From Prevotella sp. tf2-5 (GTDB lineage Bacteria > Bacteroidota > Bacteroidia > Bacteroidales > Bacteroidaceae): 64,000 nucleotides of DNA. The stretch lies in contig NZ_FOWK01000001.1 in the NCBI RefSeq assembly GCF_900115435.1, positions 372,001 to 436,000 on the forward strand, in the 5' to 3' direction. The notes beneath the pieces were generated by a model. The model did not search any database, had not been told where the DNA came from, and was given only the letters and a program-made list of their open reading frames with translations. Shown here piece after piece: positions 25,499-35,650 of the stretch; positions within the stretch are counted from its first letter, which is position 1; every line of letters starts with the position of its first letter. The position numbers and the translations under genes are program-made.

Positions 25499-26354
25499 CC
25501 CCGACATGCTCCTTGAAGTATTTCCCCAAGAATGACTGGTTGGGGAAACAGAGCTCCTCGGTGATCTCCTTGATATTCTTGGTGGAGTTCTTGAGCAAGA
25601 CACGGATCTCCAGTACCACATAACTCTCTATCCACTCGTTAGGGGTACGCTTGCTGACCTGTTTGACGACCTCCGAGAGATACTTGGGGGTGATACAGAG
25701 TTGTTCGGCATACCAGCTGACACGACGCTCATGACGGAAATGCTGTTCCAGCAAACGGACGAAATCCGCGAAGATAGCATCCGCACGGGACTTCGTCTTG
25801 GTCTCGTTCTGCTCGACACGCCAGATGACATTACTCATATCATAGAACATCGCCAGCAACAGGCTCTTGATCAGGTCTTTCCGATAATGATGCTCCTTGT
25901 CGCCCATCTTCTCACGAATCATCTGGAAATAGGAGCTGAACACCTGTATCTCTCTGGGTGTCAAAGGCACCACGGGGTTATTCATCGAGAATAACAACAG
26001 GGAGGACACGTTCTTTACATTCTGGATAAAGCCATGATAGTAGGCGGTGGACACGATGATACACAGACACTCGAAATCCGGTGATGCCGTATAATTGTCG
26101 ATGATACGTTTCTCGGAGATAAACAACAGATCACCGGGATGTACTGTCTGCTCACAGGTGTCAATGGAATACTGTGCCTTACCACGACGGCATAATGCCA
26201 TCATGATAAAATTCATACGGGTAGGCTCCTGTGGGATGGGGGCGTTGGCAATATTGTCTGTCAGGATCAAACCCTCCTCCATATACTCGGCATTACCCCA
26301 TAGCTTCGCCTCCTCGAGAGTCGTCTCTCTGATGTGATTCTTTTTCTTTACCAT
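25470..26354 (-). CDS. AraC-family transcriptional regulator
   Basis: 294 residues. The N-terminal half is a cupin-like sensing domain (NFIMMALCRRGKAQYSIDTC, HPGDLLFISEKRI). The C-terminal third holds the two helix-turn-helix motifs (YAEQLCITPKYLSEVVKQVS and ITEELCFPNQSFLGKYFKEH, then VGVSPSEYRK). The start overlaps the end of the GH95 gene by seven bases, so it is the last gene of the transporter/receptor/hydrolase operon and probably regulates it or a linked glycan response. The 3' end overlaps DUF3109 on the other strand. The ligand is unknown. Confidence 0.9.
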   Translation of the reverse strand: MVKKKNHIRETTLEEAKLWGNAEYMEEGLILTDNIANAPIPQEPTRMNFIMMALCRRGKAQYSIDTCEQTVHPGDLLFISEKRIIDNYTASPDFECLCIIVSTAYYHGFIQNVKNVSSLLLFSMNNPVVPLTPREIQVFSSYFQMIREKMGDKEHHYRKDLIKSLLLAMFYDMSNVIWRVEQNETKTKSRADAIFADFVRLLEQHFRHERRVSWYAEQLCITPKYLSEVVKQVSKRTPNEWIESYVVLEIRVLLKNSTKNIKEITEELCFPNQSFLGKYFKEHVGVSPSEYRKG

Positions 26355-28756
26355 GTCTTCACGGGCAGGGTCTGTCCTGCTTTTAGCTTGAGCGTCTTGC
26401 TCTGGTTATTATATAATAAGGTAACGGTACCAGACTTCCTCGCTTTAATCTGGGCTTGACGCACATAGCCACCCTTCCACTGGAAACTGACCTCGTAGCC
26501 GCCACGGGCACAGAGCCCACTGACTTTTCCCTCGCTCCATGCTTGGGGAAGGGCGGGAAGAAGGGCGATGGTAGTGGAGTGAGCGTTGGCTGACGACTGC
26601 ATCAGCATCTCACAGACACCAGCCGTACCTCCGAAGTTCCCATCAATCTGGAAAGGAGGATGAGCGTCCATCAGGTTGGCATAGGTACCACCGGCATGAC
26701 GGGTGCCAGGACGCTGGTCGTCCTGAGCATCTGTGAAGGTAAGGAGCTTACGGTATATCTTATATGCCTCCTCACCATGATGAAGGCGCGCCCACAGGTT
26801 GATACGCCAGCCCGTGCTCCATCCTGTCGTCTCGTCACCTTTCTGGATGAGGGTCTGCTCGCAGGCTTTTCTGAGTTCTCTGAGTTCTCCGAGTTCTCCG
26901 AGTCCTCCGAGGTGACTCCCCGGATAGAGTCCGATGAGGTGACTCTGGTGACGATGTCGGGGGTCTTTGTCCTGCCAGTCATAATACCACTCGTTCAGGT
27001 CACCTTCCTTGCCGATGGTATAAGGATGGAGCTTCCGCAGGGCGGTCTTATAGGCTGTGACATCATCGTTGCAGAGAGGACCTGCGGAGATGACATTCCC
27101 CAGCAGCTCACGGATGATGGCAAGGTCGGCAGTACCTCCATAACAGGTCATACCATGATAGCCCTTGTCTGTGATATACTCATTCTCAGGTGATGTCGAG
27201 GGTGCCGTGATCAGCTCTTTGGGATTCTTGGGGTTGATGACCAGCCATTTCAGACAGAAGTCGGCAGCACCCTTCATCAACGGATAGGCGACAGTACGCA
27301 GGTATTCCTTGTCTTGTGTGAACAAGTACCGCTCCCAGAGTGTCTGTACGAGCCAGGCACCCCCCATGTTCCAGTTAGCCCACTCAGGCCACTCCCGTTT
27401 CTCACCCACCGGGTTCGTCATCGCCCAGAGGTCGGAGTTATGACTGGAGCACCATCCTTTATGGATGCCATAGTAGTTCTTTGCCGTATATTTGCCGTTC
27501 TCTGAGAGAGCCTTGACAAAACCGTCCAAGGGTTGTGCCATCTCTGCGAGGTTGGCGACAAAGGCAGGCCAGTAGTTCTCCTCCAAGTTGATGTTCACGG
27601 TATAGTTTCCTCTCCATGGTGACCATAGATAAGGAGTCCATAGTCCTTGCAGGTTAGCAGGAACGCCAGGTGTCCGTGAACAAGAGATGAGCAGGTAACG
27701 TCCATATTGGAAATAGAGGGTTTCCAGATAACGGTCGAAGGTCCCTCCTACCATTCCCGAACTTTGTTCGCCTACCCGTAGCCTTTCCTCTGTAGAGGAG
27801 AGGCGTTTCAACAGCTGGTCTGTAGGTACAGAAGGCATCTCTCCTCCCAGATCCAGTTTCACCCTGTCATAATATTGCTGATAGTCTTTGATATGACGGT
27901 CACGGAACTCCGCATAAGTCAGGTTCCGGGTGTGCCACAACTCATCAGTCACCTTTTCCAAATAGGGGGTTGCTTCCTGGACAGGATGTTTGTCATAGCC
28001 GTTGAAGCTGGTCTCGTTGACCAGATAGATCGTTGCTTCCTTTCCCTCTGTGATTGTCAGCGTGGAGTCTGCGGCACTCACCGCTCCGTCTGTACACACC
28101 AATAGCATTGTACAGAAATGGATCGTTTCCATCGGGTTACCCGTCGCGTGTCCTGTCATCGTCAACTGGTTACCCTTGCCACTTACCTGATGGGGCACCT
28201 GTGCCGTCATCACTAATCTGCAGTTGATGTCACCCTTCAGTCGGATGGCGATAAGCTTATCGGGATAGGAGGCGAAATATTCTCTAACGAAAGACTTTCC
28301 GTTCCGTTCGAAACGGTCGTTTACCAGAGCACTGTCGAGGTCGAGCACTCTCTGATAGTTGGTCACCGCACCCTCGTTCTCGTCAATGAGACAGAGGGAG
28401 CCCAGGGGTTGGTAGAACTGTGAGTTCGGACCCTGCACATGCAGTTGCAGCGAGTCGGCAAGTTGATAGTCCTCATTGAAGAGTGCCTTGCGGATCTCCG
28501 GGATCCACTGGTGAGCCTCCGCGTCAAGTTGGCAGTCTACCGGTTTCCCTGTCCAGAACGTGATATCATTCAGATGGATGAGACAGGTATCTGTCCCGCC
28601 ATAGACCAATGCACCTAACTTTCCATTTCCTATAGGCAGTGACTCCTCAAAATACCGTGCAGGTTTGTCGTACCACAGACGCATGGGTAGTTGCTGTGCT
28701 TCCAGCGACAAGATGACACCTGTGAGTAATAAAGAAAGGAAAACTCTTCTCATCAA
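26348..28756 (-). CDS. Glycoside hydrolase family 95 (alpha-L-fucosidase type)
   Basis: 802 residues with a signal peptide (MMRRVFLSLLLTGVILSLEA). The start of the mature part, PMRLWYDKPARYFEESLPIG then NGKLGALVYGG, is typical of GH95. The (alpha/alpha)6 core shows VNINLEENYWPA, TAPSTSPENEY and FQIDGNFGGTAG, which hold the conserved catalytic Asn, Glu and Asp. GH95 enzymes cleave alpha-1,2-fucose, less often alpha-galactose, from mucin or plant glycans; the exact sugar cannot be read here. Around 26868-26916 an in-frame 9-bp-period array encodes repeated GEL/REL. The gene overlaps the TonB receptor by four bases (ATGA). Confidence 0.9.
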   Translation of the reverse strand: MMRRVFLSLLLTGVILSLEAQQLPMRLWYDKPARYFEESLPIGNGKLGALVYGGTDTCLIHLNDITFWTGKPVDCQLDAEAHQWIPEIRKALFNEDYQLADSLQLHVQGPNSQFYQPLGSLCLIDENEGAVTNYQRVLDLDSALVNDRFERNGKSFVREYFASYPDKLIAIRLKGDINCRLVMTAQVPHQVSGKGNQLTMTGHATGNPMETIHFCTMLLVCTDGAVSAADSTLTITEGKEATIYLVNETSFNGYDKHPVQEATPYLEKVTDELWHTRNLTYAEFRDRHIKDYQQYYDRVKLDLGGEMPSVPTDQLLKRLSSTEERLRVGEQSSGMVGGTFDRYLETLYFQYGRYLLISCSRTPGVPANLQGLWTPYLWSPWRGNYTVNINLEENYWPAFVANLAEMAQPLDGFVKALSENGKYTAKNYYGIHKGWCSSHNSDLWAMTNPVGEKREWPEWANWNMGGAWLVQTLWERYLFTQDKEYLRTVAYPLMKGAADFCLKWLVINPKNPKELITAPSTSPENEYITDKGYHGMTCYGGTADLAIIRELLGNVISAGPLCNDDVTAYKTALRKLHPYTIGKEGDLNEWYYDWQDKDPRHRHQSHLIGLYPGSHLGGLGELGELRELRKACEQTLIQKGDETTGWSTGWRINLWARLHHGEEAYKIYRKLLTFTDAQDDQRPGTRHAGGTYANLMDAHPPFQIDGNFGGTAGVCEMLMQSSANAHSTTIALLPALPQAWSEGKVSGLCARGGYEVSFQWKGGYVRQAQIKARKSGTVTLLYNNQSKTLKLKAGQTLPVKTW
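26868..26916. repeat. 9-bp-period array inside the GH95 gene
   Basis: Units CTGAGTTCT, CTGAGTTCT, CCGAGTTCT, CCGAGTCCT, CCGAGGTGA run without a break. They encode LGELGELREL on the minus strand. The 9-base period keeps the frame. Confidence 0.8.
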
Positions 28757-31700
28757 TTAAACAGATATCTGATGGTGAACATGATCTGGTAGGTGGAGGC
28801 TATATCCAGGAAGTTCTGGGAGGTACTGAGATGACGCTCTCCATTCACCATATTATAAGAATACTTACCTTTCTTGTAAGTCAACAGGTCATTGCCGGTA
28901 ATCTGTTTGTAGACACCCCAGTCTTTACAGAGGAAGTTAGGCAGGTTGAGGATGTCAATACCCAACTGCAGGGTATGCCTGGTCTTCCCCCACTGAATAC
29001 TCATGTCACGAGTATACTTGAAGTCGAGCTGGTGATGCCACGGCATCTTGGCACCTCCACGTTCCGTATACTGCCCCTTACGATCCTTCAGGTAGTCGTC
29101 CTGATTGATGAACGTCCAGAAGTCGTCACGCTGCATGTCAGCAGTATACGGCTGTCCGTCGATGACACCGTTCTCTGCGAAATCCCATCCGTCAAGCTCC
29201 TCACGGGAGGCAGGCACATAGATCAGGTTACCCGGGGCAGAGGGGTCGCTGTTGACATTACTGCTGAAGATATAAGAGTACCGGCTGTATGAGTAATTAC
29301 CAAGGAACCCATACTGATAACCATCGTAAACGAGACTGAACGTGGAAGTCGCATACTTTGACTCTTTGAGTCTGTAACTGGCGGAGAGCAACAAGCGATT
29401 AGGAGCCACGTAGCTGGCATAGCCCGTCTCATGGTCGTTGACGGCATGAATAGAGCTAAGGAAGTTACTATAGGCAGACGACACCTGGTCGCCAATACCC
29501 TCTGTATAGCTCTTCGCCTTGGAGATGGTATAGGAGGCAGAGAGGTCGAGTCCAAAGTCAAACGACTTACGCAGCTGAGCACTCAGGGACATGTAATAAG
29601 CCTTCGAGCCTGCGTTCTCCAACACATAGGCGGAATGCCCCGCGTCATAGTACGACATCTTATGGCGTATATCCCCATGACCAAGGTCGACGGTGGAGTT
29701 CCCGTCCCAATAGATATCCGCGTTAGACACCACGACAGGGTTCAGGTCTTTGTTGAAGATCCCCTCCAGGGTGAAGTCAATATCCCAGGGCAGCTTCGCA
29801 TCAAAAGCAAGAGACGCCTTCCATGTCTTCGGCATACGGAGGTCCTCGCTGAGAATGGTAGGACTGACAGGCACGGTAGTGGTGCTGGTGGCTCCTATCT
29901 GTTGCAGCATCTCCTGCTGACTCATCGTAAAGGCAGGCATCGTCTTACCATTGGCAGCGGTAGCCACATAGGAGGTCTGTCCCATTCCCGAGTTACCGAC
30001 AGCGGAGACGAGCCATACAAACGGCATACGTCCTACGAAGATACCCGTACCACCACGGAGGATATACTTTCTATTACCTGTGATATCCCAGTTGAAGCCG
30101 ATACGTGGAGAGACACTGATGCTGGCATCAGGCACGTTATCCGTGCGGAAATGTCTGCCTCCGAAATCGATATCATAGTATTCCTTATTGAAATTGTTTT
30201 TCAGGGAGGGATAGGTAGGCAGCTCGAAACGCACACCGACGGAGGTGCGGAAACGGTCCGACCAGCTGATATTATCCTGCAGATAGAACGACCACTGGTT
30301 GGTCTTCATCTCAGAGACGAACATCGAATGGGCATCGTTATTCCCATAGGTGATACCAAACAGACGGGGCTGGCGACCGAAGACGGCTCCCCAGTTCCCT
30401 GTGCTCACCTCTTCTGGTGTCGCCTCATAGGCATAATAACCGGCGGCAGCCTGTGCGTAACCGTTGGACGCATAGTTATGCTCATACTGGATACCAGCGA
30501 AGAGGTTATGCTTGCCAAGCATCATGTTAAGCTCATCAGTAATCACCGTCGTCTTGGTCTGTCCCAGATTACCATAGGTGAAGAGGTCACCCATCATCGC
30601 CCAAGAGGGATAATGACCCTGTCCGTCACTCATCACGATCTCCACCACAGGAGCCGCGTCATTATATTCTGTCGAGCGGGGCTGGTCCTGGAAAGAATAG
30701 GTGCCACGTAGTGTGTTTTGGATCTTCCCGAACTTACTGTTCAACTCCGCGGCGAAGGAGGTGAAACGGTACTCAGCATAGTAACGGCTGGAGAGCGAGT
30801 TCATCGAATAAGTGGTCAGACTACCATAACTGTTCTGGTTACCGCCATAGATCGCTGTCGCCTGGCTGCTGCCGATAGAACGGGAGGCAGAGGCATTATT
30901 GGACAGTTTTCGGTTCGACTTCGTGAAACGGATATTGAACTTATGGTTGTCATTGATATTCCAGTCGAGACGGGCAAGGATACGGTAGCTCGGGGTCTTG
31001 ACATTATAACTTTGCCAGGGACCCGTCGTAAAACCGTAGGTGTCCTTCATATAGGAAGAAAGACTTTCCAACTCACTGAGCTGCGGACGAGTGTTTGTGA
31101 CGGTATATGGAGGAGCCCCATTTCCGGCACGTGACGCAGGTCCTGTCGTCACATTATCATCTATCTCACCATTCACGAAGAAAAAGAGCTTGTCTTTCAG
31201 GATAGGACCTCCAAAGGTCAGTCCGTAGGTGTTATTATGACCATTATCAATGGTAAGGGTGGCGTCACCTACACGTGATCCCCTCAGACTGGTACTGGTA
31301 AGATAGGTATAGACGCTGCCCTTGAACTCATTCGTACCACTCTTAGTGACAGCATTGATACCACCACCTGTGAATCCGCTCTGACGGACATCATAGGGTG
31401 TGACACTGATAGTCATCTGCTCAAGGGCTTCCAGGGAGATAGGGGTACCGCCACCAGGAAGCGGGGAGGCACCACCGACACCACCGAGACCAAAGGCATT
31501 ATTGAAAGAAGCACCATCGATGGTCACACTCGACTGGCGGTAGTTTCCACCTCCGATAGCCATACCACTGGCAGAGCTTGACTGTGGCGTCATCTTCATG
31601 ATGTCTGTCATGGTGTGACCTACTGTCGGTATCACAGACATCGCCTGTGCGTTCAGGGTGGTGACGGCTCCGGAACGGTCGCTGCGCATCGTGTTATTCT

Positions 31701-32073
31701 TCTTGGCGACGACTTCCACCTCAGCCAGCATCTCACTACCTTCTGAGAGAACGGCGTCAATCACGGTGTTTTGTCCGAGTTGCAACTGGACATCCGTGTA
31801 TTTCTGCGACTGGAAACCAATATAAGAAATCTCTATTTCGTATGGACCACCAGCCCGCATACCGCTGATGATAAAACGACCGTCGATATTGGTGATACCG
31901 CGATAGACGGATCCTGACGGAATATGTTTGGCAGTAATGGTAGCACCGATAGCTGTCTCATTACCTGCCATCACAATACCGCTGATGTCTGCTGAGGTGA
32001 CCTGTGCCGTCATCACGACAGAGGTCATCAGGAGAACTGCGAGAATAAAGAGTTTCTTGAACATTTGTCTCAT
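28753..32073 (-). CDS. TonB-dependent outer-membrane receptor with carboxypeptidase-like N-terminal domain
   Basis: 1106 residues. Signal peptide, then a carboxypeptidase-regulatory-like domain (ISGIVMAGNETAIGATI, YRGITNIDGRFIISGM, YEIEISYIGFQSQKY). A plug domain follows (DIMKMTPQSSSASGMAIGG, VTIDGASFNN), then a long beta-barrel ending IMFTIRYLFN. It belongs to the Oar/OmpA-like TonB receptors rather than classical SusC, and no SusD partner lies nearby. It should import a substrate across the outer membrane using TonB energy; coupling to GH95 suggests an oligosaccharide or glycopeptide. It sits 10 bases after the Na/Pi transporter gene and overlaps the GH95 gene by four bases. Confidence 0.92.
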   Translation of the reverse strand: MRQMFKKLFILAVLLMTSVVMTAQVTSADISGIVMAGNETAIGATITAKHIPSGSVYRGITNIDGRFIISGMRAGGPYEIEISYIGFQSQKYTDVQLQLGQNTVIDAVLSEGSEMLAEVEVVAKKNNTMRSDRSGAVTTLNAQAMSVIPTVGHTMTDIMKMTPQSSSASGMAIGGGNYRQSSVTIDGASFNNAFGLGGVGGASPLPGGGTPISLEALEQMTISVTPYDVRQSGFTGGGINAVTKSGTNEFKGSVYTYLTSTSLRGSRVGDATLTIDNGHNNTYGLTFGGPILKDKLFFFVNGEIDDNVTTGPASRAGNGAPPYTVTNTRPQLSELESLSSYMKDTYGFTTGPWQSYNVKTPSYRILARLDWNINDNHKFNIRFTKSNRKLSNNASASRSIGSSQATAIYGGNQNSYGSLTTYSMNSLSSRYYAEYRFTSFAAELNSKFGKIQNTLRGTYSFQDQPRSTEYNDAAPVVEIVMSDGQGHYPSWAMMGDLFTYGNLGQTKTTVITDELNMMLGKHNLFAGIQYEHNYASNGYAQAAAGYYAYEATPEEVSTGNWGAVFGRQPRLFGITYGNNDAHSMFVSEMKTNQWSFYLQDNISWSDRFRTSVGVRFELPTYPSLKNNFNKEYYDIDFGGRHFRTDNVPDASISVSPRIGFNWDITGNRKYILRGGTGIFVGRMPFVWLVSAVGNSGMGQTSYVATAANGKTMPAFTMSQQEMLQQIGATSTTTVPVSPTILSEDLRMPKTWKASLAFDAKLPWDIDFTLEGIFNKDLNPVVVSNADIYWDGNSTVDLGHGDIRHKMSYYDAGHSAYVLENAGSKAYYMSLSAQLRKSFDFGLDLSASYTISKAKSYTEGIGDQVSSAYSNFLSSIHAVNDHETGYASYVAPNRLLLSASYRLKESKYATSTFSLVYDGYQYGFLGNYSYSRYSYIFSSNVNSDPSAPGNLIYVPASREELDGWDFAENGVIDGQPYTADMQRDDFWTFINQDDYLKDRKGQYTERGGAKMPWHHQLDFKYTRDMSIQWGKTRHTLQLGIDILNLPNFLCKDWGVYKQITGNDLLTYKKGKYSYNMVNGERHLSTSQNFLDIASTYQIMFTIRYLFN

Positions 32074-32083
32074 CGGTTTAGTT

Positions 32084-33841
32084 TTAAATGTCTTTTTCTT
32101 TCTGACGAGTACCCATACGAGCCTCTACGACGTTCACCACATAGTCACCCAGTTTCTCACACTCGTTGATGATATCCATATAGATGGTGCCTACGGCATA
32201 GGTGTATGCGTGGTTGTTGACATCCATGATATTCTGCGACTTCAACTGGTTGCGGTAGTTGTTGATCTCGTTCTCTAAGTTGAAGGTACGGTTGACATCG
32301 TAGGAGTCCTTGCGACCATTCATCAGGCGGTTCATCTGGGTGAGGGCTTCCTCCGTGAGCTCCATCATCTGGTGGATATGGTCATACTGCTTGTCGCTGA
32401 AGTGATCCTGCTTACCCTGATACTTACGGGCAATGGTACGGGCGATATTATAGTTGGCGTCACCGATACTCTCCAGCTCTGAGATCTCACGGAGCATGGC
32501 ACGGATCTTCGCCTTGGTGTCGTCACTCAGGTGGGCATCACCGACCTGGTCGAGATACTTGGCGATCTCCAGCTCCATGTTATCAGAGATACCCTCGTAT
32601 TTCTCGATACGTGTATAGAGCTTGTTGAAATCACCTGTCTGCGCATTGTTCTTCTTTGCCGTCTCGCTACTGCTCAGGGTCAGCAACTCACGAACCATGC
32701 CGAACATACGCTGCATACGCTCGGAGAAAGACTGTATCTCTTTCTGAGCCTCCAGGACAGAGAGCTCGGGGGTCTTCATGAAACCAGCGGTAATGAAATG
32801 CAGGCGGAAGTCCTCCTCCTCGTCGACTCTCTTCGGTTTAATCACCCAGCAGACGAACTTCTCGATCTGCGGGATAAACCAGATGAGGATAAAGGTATTG
32901 GCGACATTGAACGTCGTATGGAAGGCAGCCAGCACGAAACTCAGTTTTGCCGAGTTGGCTAGGAACACGCTTGTCTCCACACTACCCTTCTGCATGTCCA
33001 CGTCATATCCGACCCAGCCGCATACCATATCGATGAAAGGACGGAACACGAACAATATCCAGATGACTCCAAACACATTGAAAAACATATGGGCAAGAGC
33101 GGCACGGCGAGCCTGTGTGTTTGCTGACATAGCGGCAAGGTTAGAGGTCACCGTGGTACCGATATTCTCACCCATCACCAATGCGATACCCTGATAGATA
33201 GGCAGTGCGCCACTCGAGCAGAGGATCATCGTGATAGCCATCACTGCTGCCGATGACTGGACGCAGAATGTCATGATACCTCCTAAGACGAGGAAGATGA
33301 GGGTGGTCACAAACGAGTCGGGATCAAAGGAGGCGAAAAAGTCAAGCAACGCCTGATTCTCACCCAAGTGCATCTCCGTACCTGTCATTCGTAAAGTCCC
33401 CAGTCCCAGCAACAGGAATGACAGACCGAACAAGAAGTCTCCGATATAACGGTATTTCTTCAGGTAGATCAGGATAATTCCCATAAAGAATGCCGGGTAG
33501 ACAGCACTGGTGATATCAAATGACATACCAGCGGACATGATCCATGCCGTCAGCGTCGTTCCGATATTGGCACCCATAATCACTGAAATGGCCTGTGCCA
33601 GCGTCAACAGTCCCGCATTGACAAACGAGACGGTCATCACTGTCGTTGCCGTACTGGACTGCACACTTGCCGTGACAAGTGTTCCTGTCAACATTCCCGT
33701 AACCCGATTAGTAGTCATAGCACCCAGCACGTGACGCAGCTGTGGTCCTGCCATCTTCTGCAAAGCCTCACTCATCGACTTCATACCAAACATCAACAAA
33801 GCGAGAGAGCCCAGAAGTTTGAAAATAATCCAAATAGACAT
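32084..33841 (-). CDS. Na+/phosphate cotransporter family protein with PhoU-like tail
   Basis: 585 residues. Two inverted Na_Pi_cotrans repeats are visible, each with a QSST or QSSA turn (VTASVQSSTATTVMTVSF and FCVQSSAAVMAITMIL) and GANIGTT or GENIGTT. Eight or so membrane helices precede a cytoplasmic helical PhoU-like domain from about residue 350 to the end. Family members take up phosphate with sodium; some are thought to regulate phosphate signalling. It is the first gene of the operon with the TonB receptor, GH95 and AraC genes. Confidence 0.9.
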   Translation of the reverse strand: MSIWIIFKLLGSLALLMFGMKSMSEALQKMAGPQLRHVLGAMTTNRVTGMLTGTLVTASVQSSTATTVMTVSFVNAGLLTLAQAISVIMGANIGTTLTAWIMSAGMSFDITSAVYPAFFMGIILIYLKKYRYIGDFLFGLSFLLLGLGTLRMTGTEMHLGENQALLDFFASFDPDSFVTTLIFLVLGGIMTFCVQSSAAVMAITMILCSSGALPIYQGIALVMGENIGTTVTSNLAAMSANTQARRAALAHMFFNVFGVIWILFVFRPFIDMVCGWVGYDVDMQKGSVETSVFLANSAKLSFVLAAFHTTFNVANTFILIWFIPQIEKFVCWVIKPKRVDEEEDFRLHFITAGFMKTPELSVLEAQKEIQSFSERMQRMFGMVRELLTLSSSETAKKNNAQTGDFNKLYTRIEKYEGISDNMELEIAKYLDQVGDAHLSDDTKAKIRAMLREISELESIGDANYNIARTIARKYQGKQDHFSDKQYDHIHQMMELTEEALTQMNRLMNGRKDSYDVNRTFNLENEINNYRNQLKSQNIMDVNNHAYTYAVGTIYMDIINECEKLGDYVVNVVEARMGTRQKEKDI

Positions 33842-33884
33842 ATTAATTAATCTTAATGCTTAACTCTTTTTTCTATTTTTTTGC

Positions 33885-33892
33885 TATCTTTG
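33885..33892 (+). promoter_or_regulatory. -7 element of the nucleoside kinase gene
   Basis: TATCTTTG, 24 bases before the ATG at 33917. The upstream T-rich tract lacks a clear TTTG at 19-20 bases. The element rules out the start at 33881 of the longer frame. Confidence 0.6.
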
Positions 33893-33916
33893 TCGGACAC
33901 TTCAATCATTCATGTT

Positions 33917-35578
33917 ATGGAACAAACAATTCAAATCCGTTGCAAAAATAATAAAAATATTCTAAATGTAAGCATCGGGAGCACACTTTCTGAAATTTTT
34001 TCTTTGTCAGGTCTGCAGATGCAGTATGGACCTATATGCGCAAGGGTGAATAACAAGATAGAAGGATTACACTTCAGGGTCTATAAACCCAAGGAGGTGG
34101 AGTTCCTCGATATGAATGAGCCCTCGTCCATGCGAGCATATACACGCAGTCTCTTCTTCGTACTTAACAAGGCGGCACATGACCTATATCCCGACTGCAC
34201 GGTGATCATTGACATCCCTGTGTCGAACGGCTATTATGTGGACTTGCGTCTTGACCGCCCTGTGACCGTCGCTGATGTGGATGCTGTCCGTGAGCGGATG
34301 AAGGAGATCATCGCGGCAGCGCATCCCATCCACCGCCATGAGGTGACAACAGAGGAGGCGATAGAGATGTTCCGGAAGTCAAAGTCTTTCTCCAAGGTAC
34401 GTCTGCTGGACGGTATGGGCAGCCTCTATACCACCTATTACGATATCGACGGCTATGCGGACTACTACTATGGCAGTATGCTGACGAACACGTCACAACT
34501 CTATCTCTTCGGACTGGAACCCTACTATGACGGGATGCTGTTACGTATCCCTACGGCAGAAGATCCCTCCAAATTGGGGGAGATGGTGCCTCAGGACAAG
34601 ATGTTCGAGTTATTCAAGGAGCACCACCGCTGGCAGTCTATCCTCGGCATGCGTACTGTTGGCGACCTGAACATAGCGATACGGAAGGGGTTCTCACCCC
34701 AGCTGATACAGGTCGGCGAGGCTCTGCAGGAGAAGAAGATCGCACAGATTGCCGACGAGATAGCCTCACGAAAGGAGGTGAAGATGGTGCTGATAGCTGG
34801 ACCGTCAAGCAGTGGTAAGACGACGACTTGCAAGCGCCTCAGCGTACAACTTGCTGTCAACGGCATCCAACCTATCGGTATCTCCCTTGACGACTATTTC
34901 GTCTGTCGTGACCAGACACCACTCGACGAGAAGGGTGACTATGACTACGAGCATTTGCATGCCCTGAACATCCCTTTGTTCAACGAGCAGATCAACGCCC
35001 TGCTGCGGGGCGAGGAGGTGGAACTGCCCCGCTATGACTTCCAGGCTGGGAAAAGTAAACCCAGTGGCAAGAAACTACGACTGAAAGGTAATGAGATACT
35101 GGTGGTGGAGGGCATCCATGCCCTGAACCCGGAGCTGACGGCACAGATTCCTGAGTCACAGAAATTCCGTGTCTATGCCTCGGCACTCACCACGATCCTG
35201 CTCGACAACCATAATTATATCCCCACCACCGACAACCGGTTGCTGCGCCGCATCATCCGGGACTATAAATACCGGGGGGTATCGGCACAAGAGACTATCC
35301 GTCGCTGGCCTTCTGTACGCCGTGGGGAGAACAAATGGATATTCCCTTATCAGGAGAATGCTGAGGCGATATTCAACACCGCCATGCTCTTCGAGCTTGC
35401 CGTCATCCGGGGACAGGCTGTTCCTATACTGGAACAGGTTCCCGAAAACTGTGTGGAGTATGCCGAGGCATACCGTCTGCTGAAGTTCCTGCGGTATTTC
35501 AAGCCTATCCCAGAAGACCAGATTCCACCTACTTCCCTGTTGAGGGAGTTCTTAGGCGGAAGCTCCTTTGACTATTAG
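33917..35578 (+). CDS. Nucleoside kinase (TGS-like N-terminus, uridine kinase/PRK-type domain)
   Basis: 553 residues from the ATG at 33917. The N-terminus (MEQTIQIRCKNNKN, ILNVSIGSTLSEIF) is a TGS/ThrRS-like region, followed by a second ThrRS-like editing-type part. From about residue 280 a P-loop kinase domain appears: VLIAGPSSSGKTTTCKRLSV, ISLDDYFVCRDQTPLDEKGD, YDYEHLHALNI and LVVEGIHALNPEL. This layout is the conserved Bacteroidetes protein annotated as nucleoside kinase, related to uridine kinase and phosphoribulokinase. The substrate is not known from sequence. Confidence 0.85.
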   Translation: MEQTIQIRCKNNKNILNVSIGSTLSEIFSLSGLQMQYGPICARVNNKIEGLHFRVYKPKEVEFLDMNEPSSMRAYTRSLFFVLNKAAHDLYPDCTVIIDIPVSNGYYVDLRLDRPVTVADVDAVRERMKEIIAAAHPIHRHEVTTEEAIEMFRKSKSFSKVRLLDGMGSLYTTYYDIDGYADYYYGSMLTNTSQLYLFGLEPYYDGMLLRIPTAEDPSKLGEMVPQDKMFELFKEHHRWQSILGMRTVGDLNIAIRKGFSPQLIQVGEALQEKKIAQIADEIASRKEVKMVLIAGPSSSGKTTTCKRLSVQLAVNGIQPIGISLDDYFVCRDQTPLDEKGDYDYEHLHALNIPLFNEQINALLRGEEVELPRYDFQAGKSKPSGKKLRLKGNEILVVEGIHALNPELTAQIPESQKFRVYASALTTILLDNHNYIPTTDNRLLRRIIRDYKYRGVSAQETIRRWPSVRRGENKWIFPYQENAEAIFNTAMLFELAVIRGQAVPILEQVPENCVEYAEAYRLLKFLRYFKPIPEDQIPPTSLLREFLGGSSFDY

Positions 35579-35650
35579 GTTCTAAGGTATAAGAGTCTTA
35601 AAAGTTTATAAATGCTCAAATAATTAACCATTTAAAAAACGAAATGAAAT

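Noticed and set aside
29431..30711. A 426-codon open frame on the plus strand opposite the TonB receptor gene
   Set aside because: It is fully antisense to a well-supported receptor and its product shows no family features; long shadow frames are expected opposite such genes.
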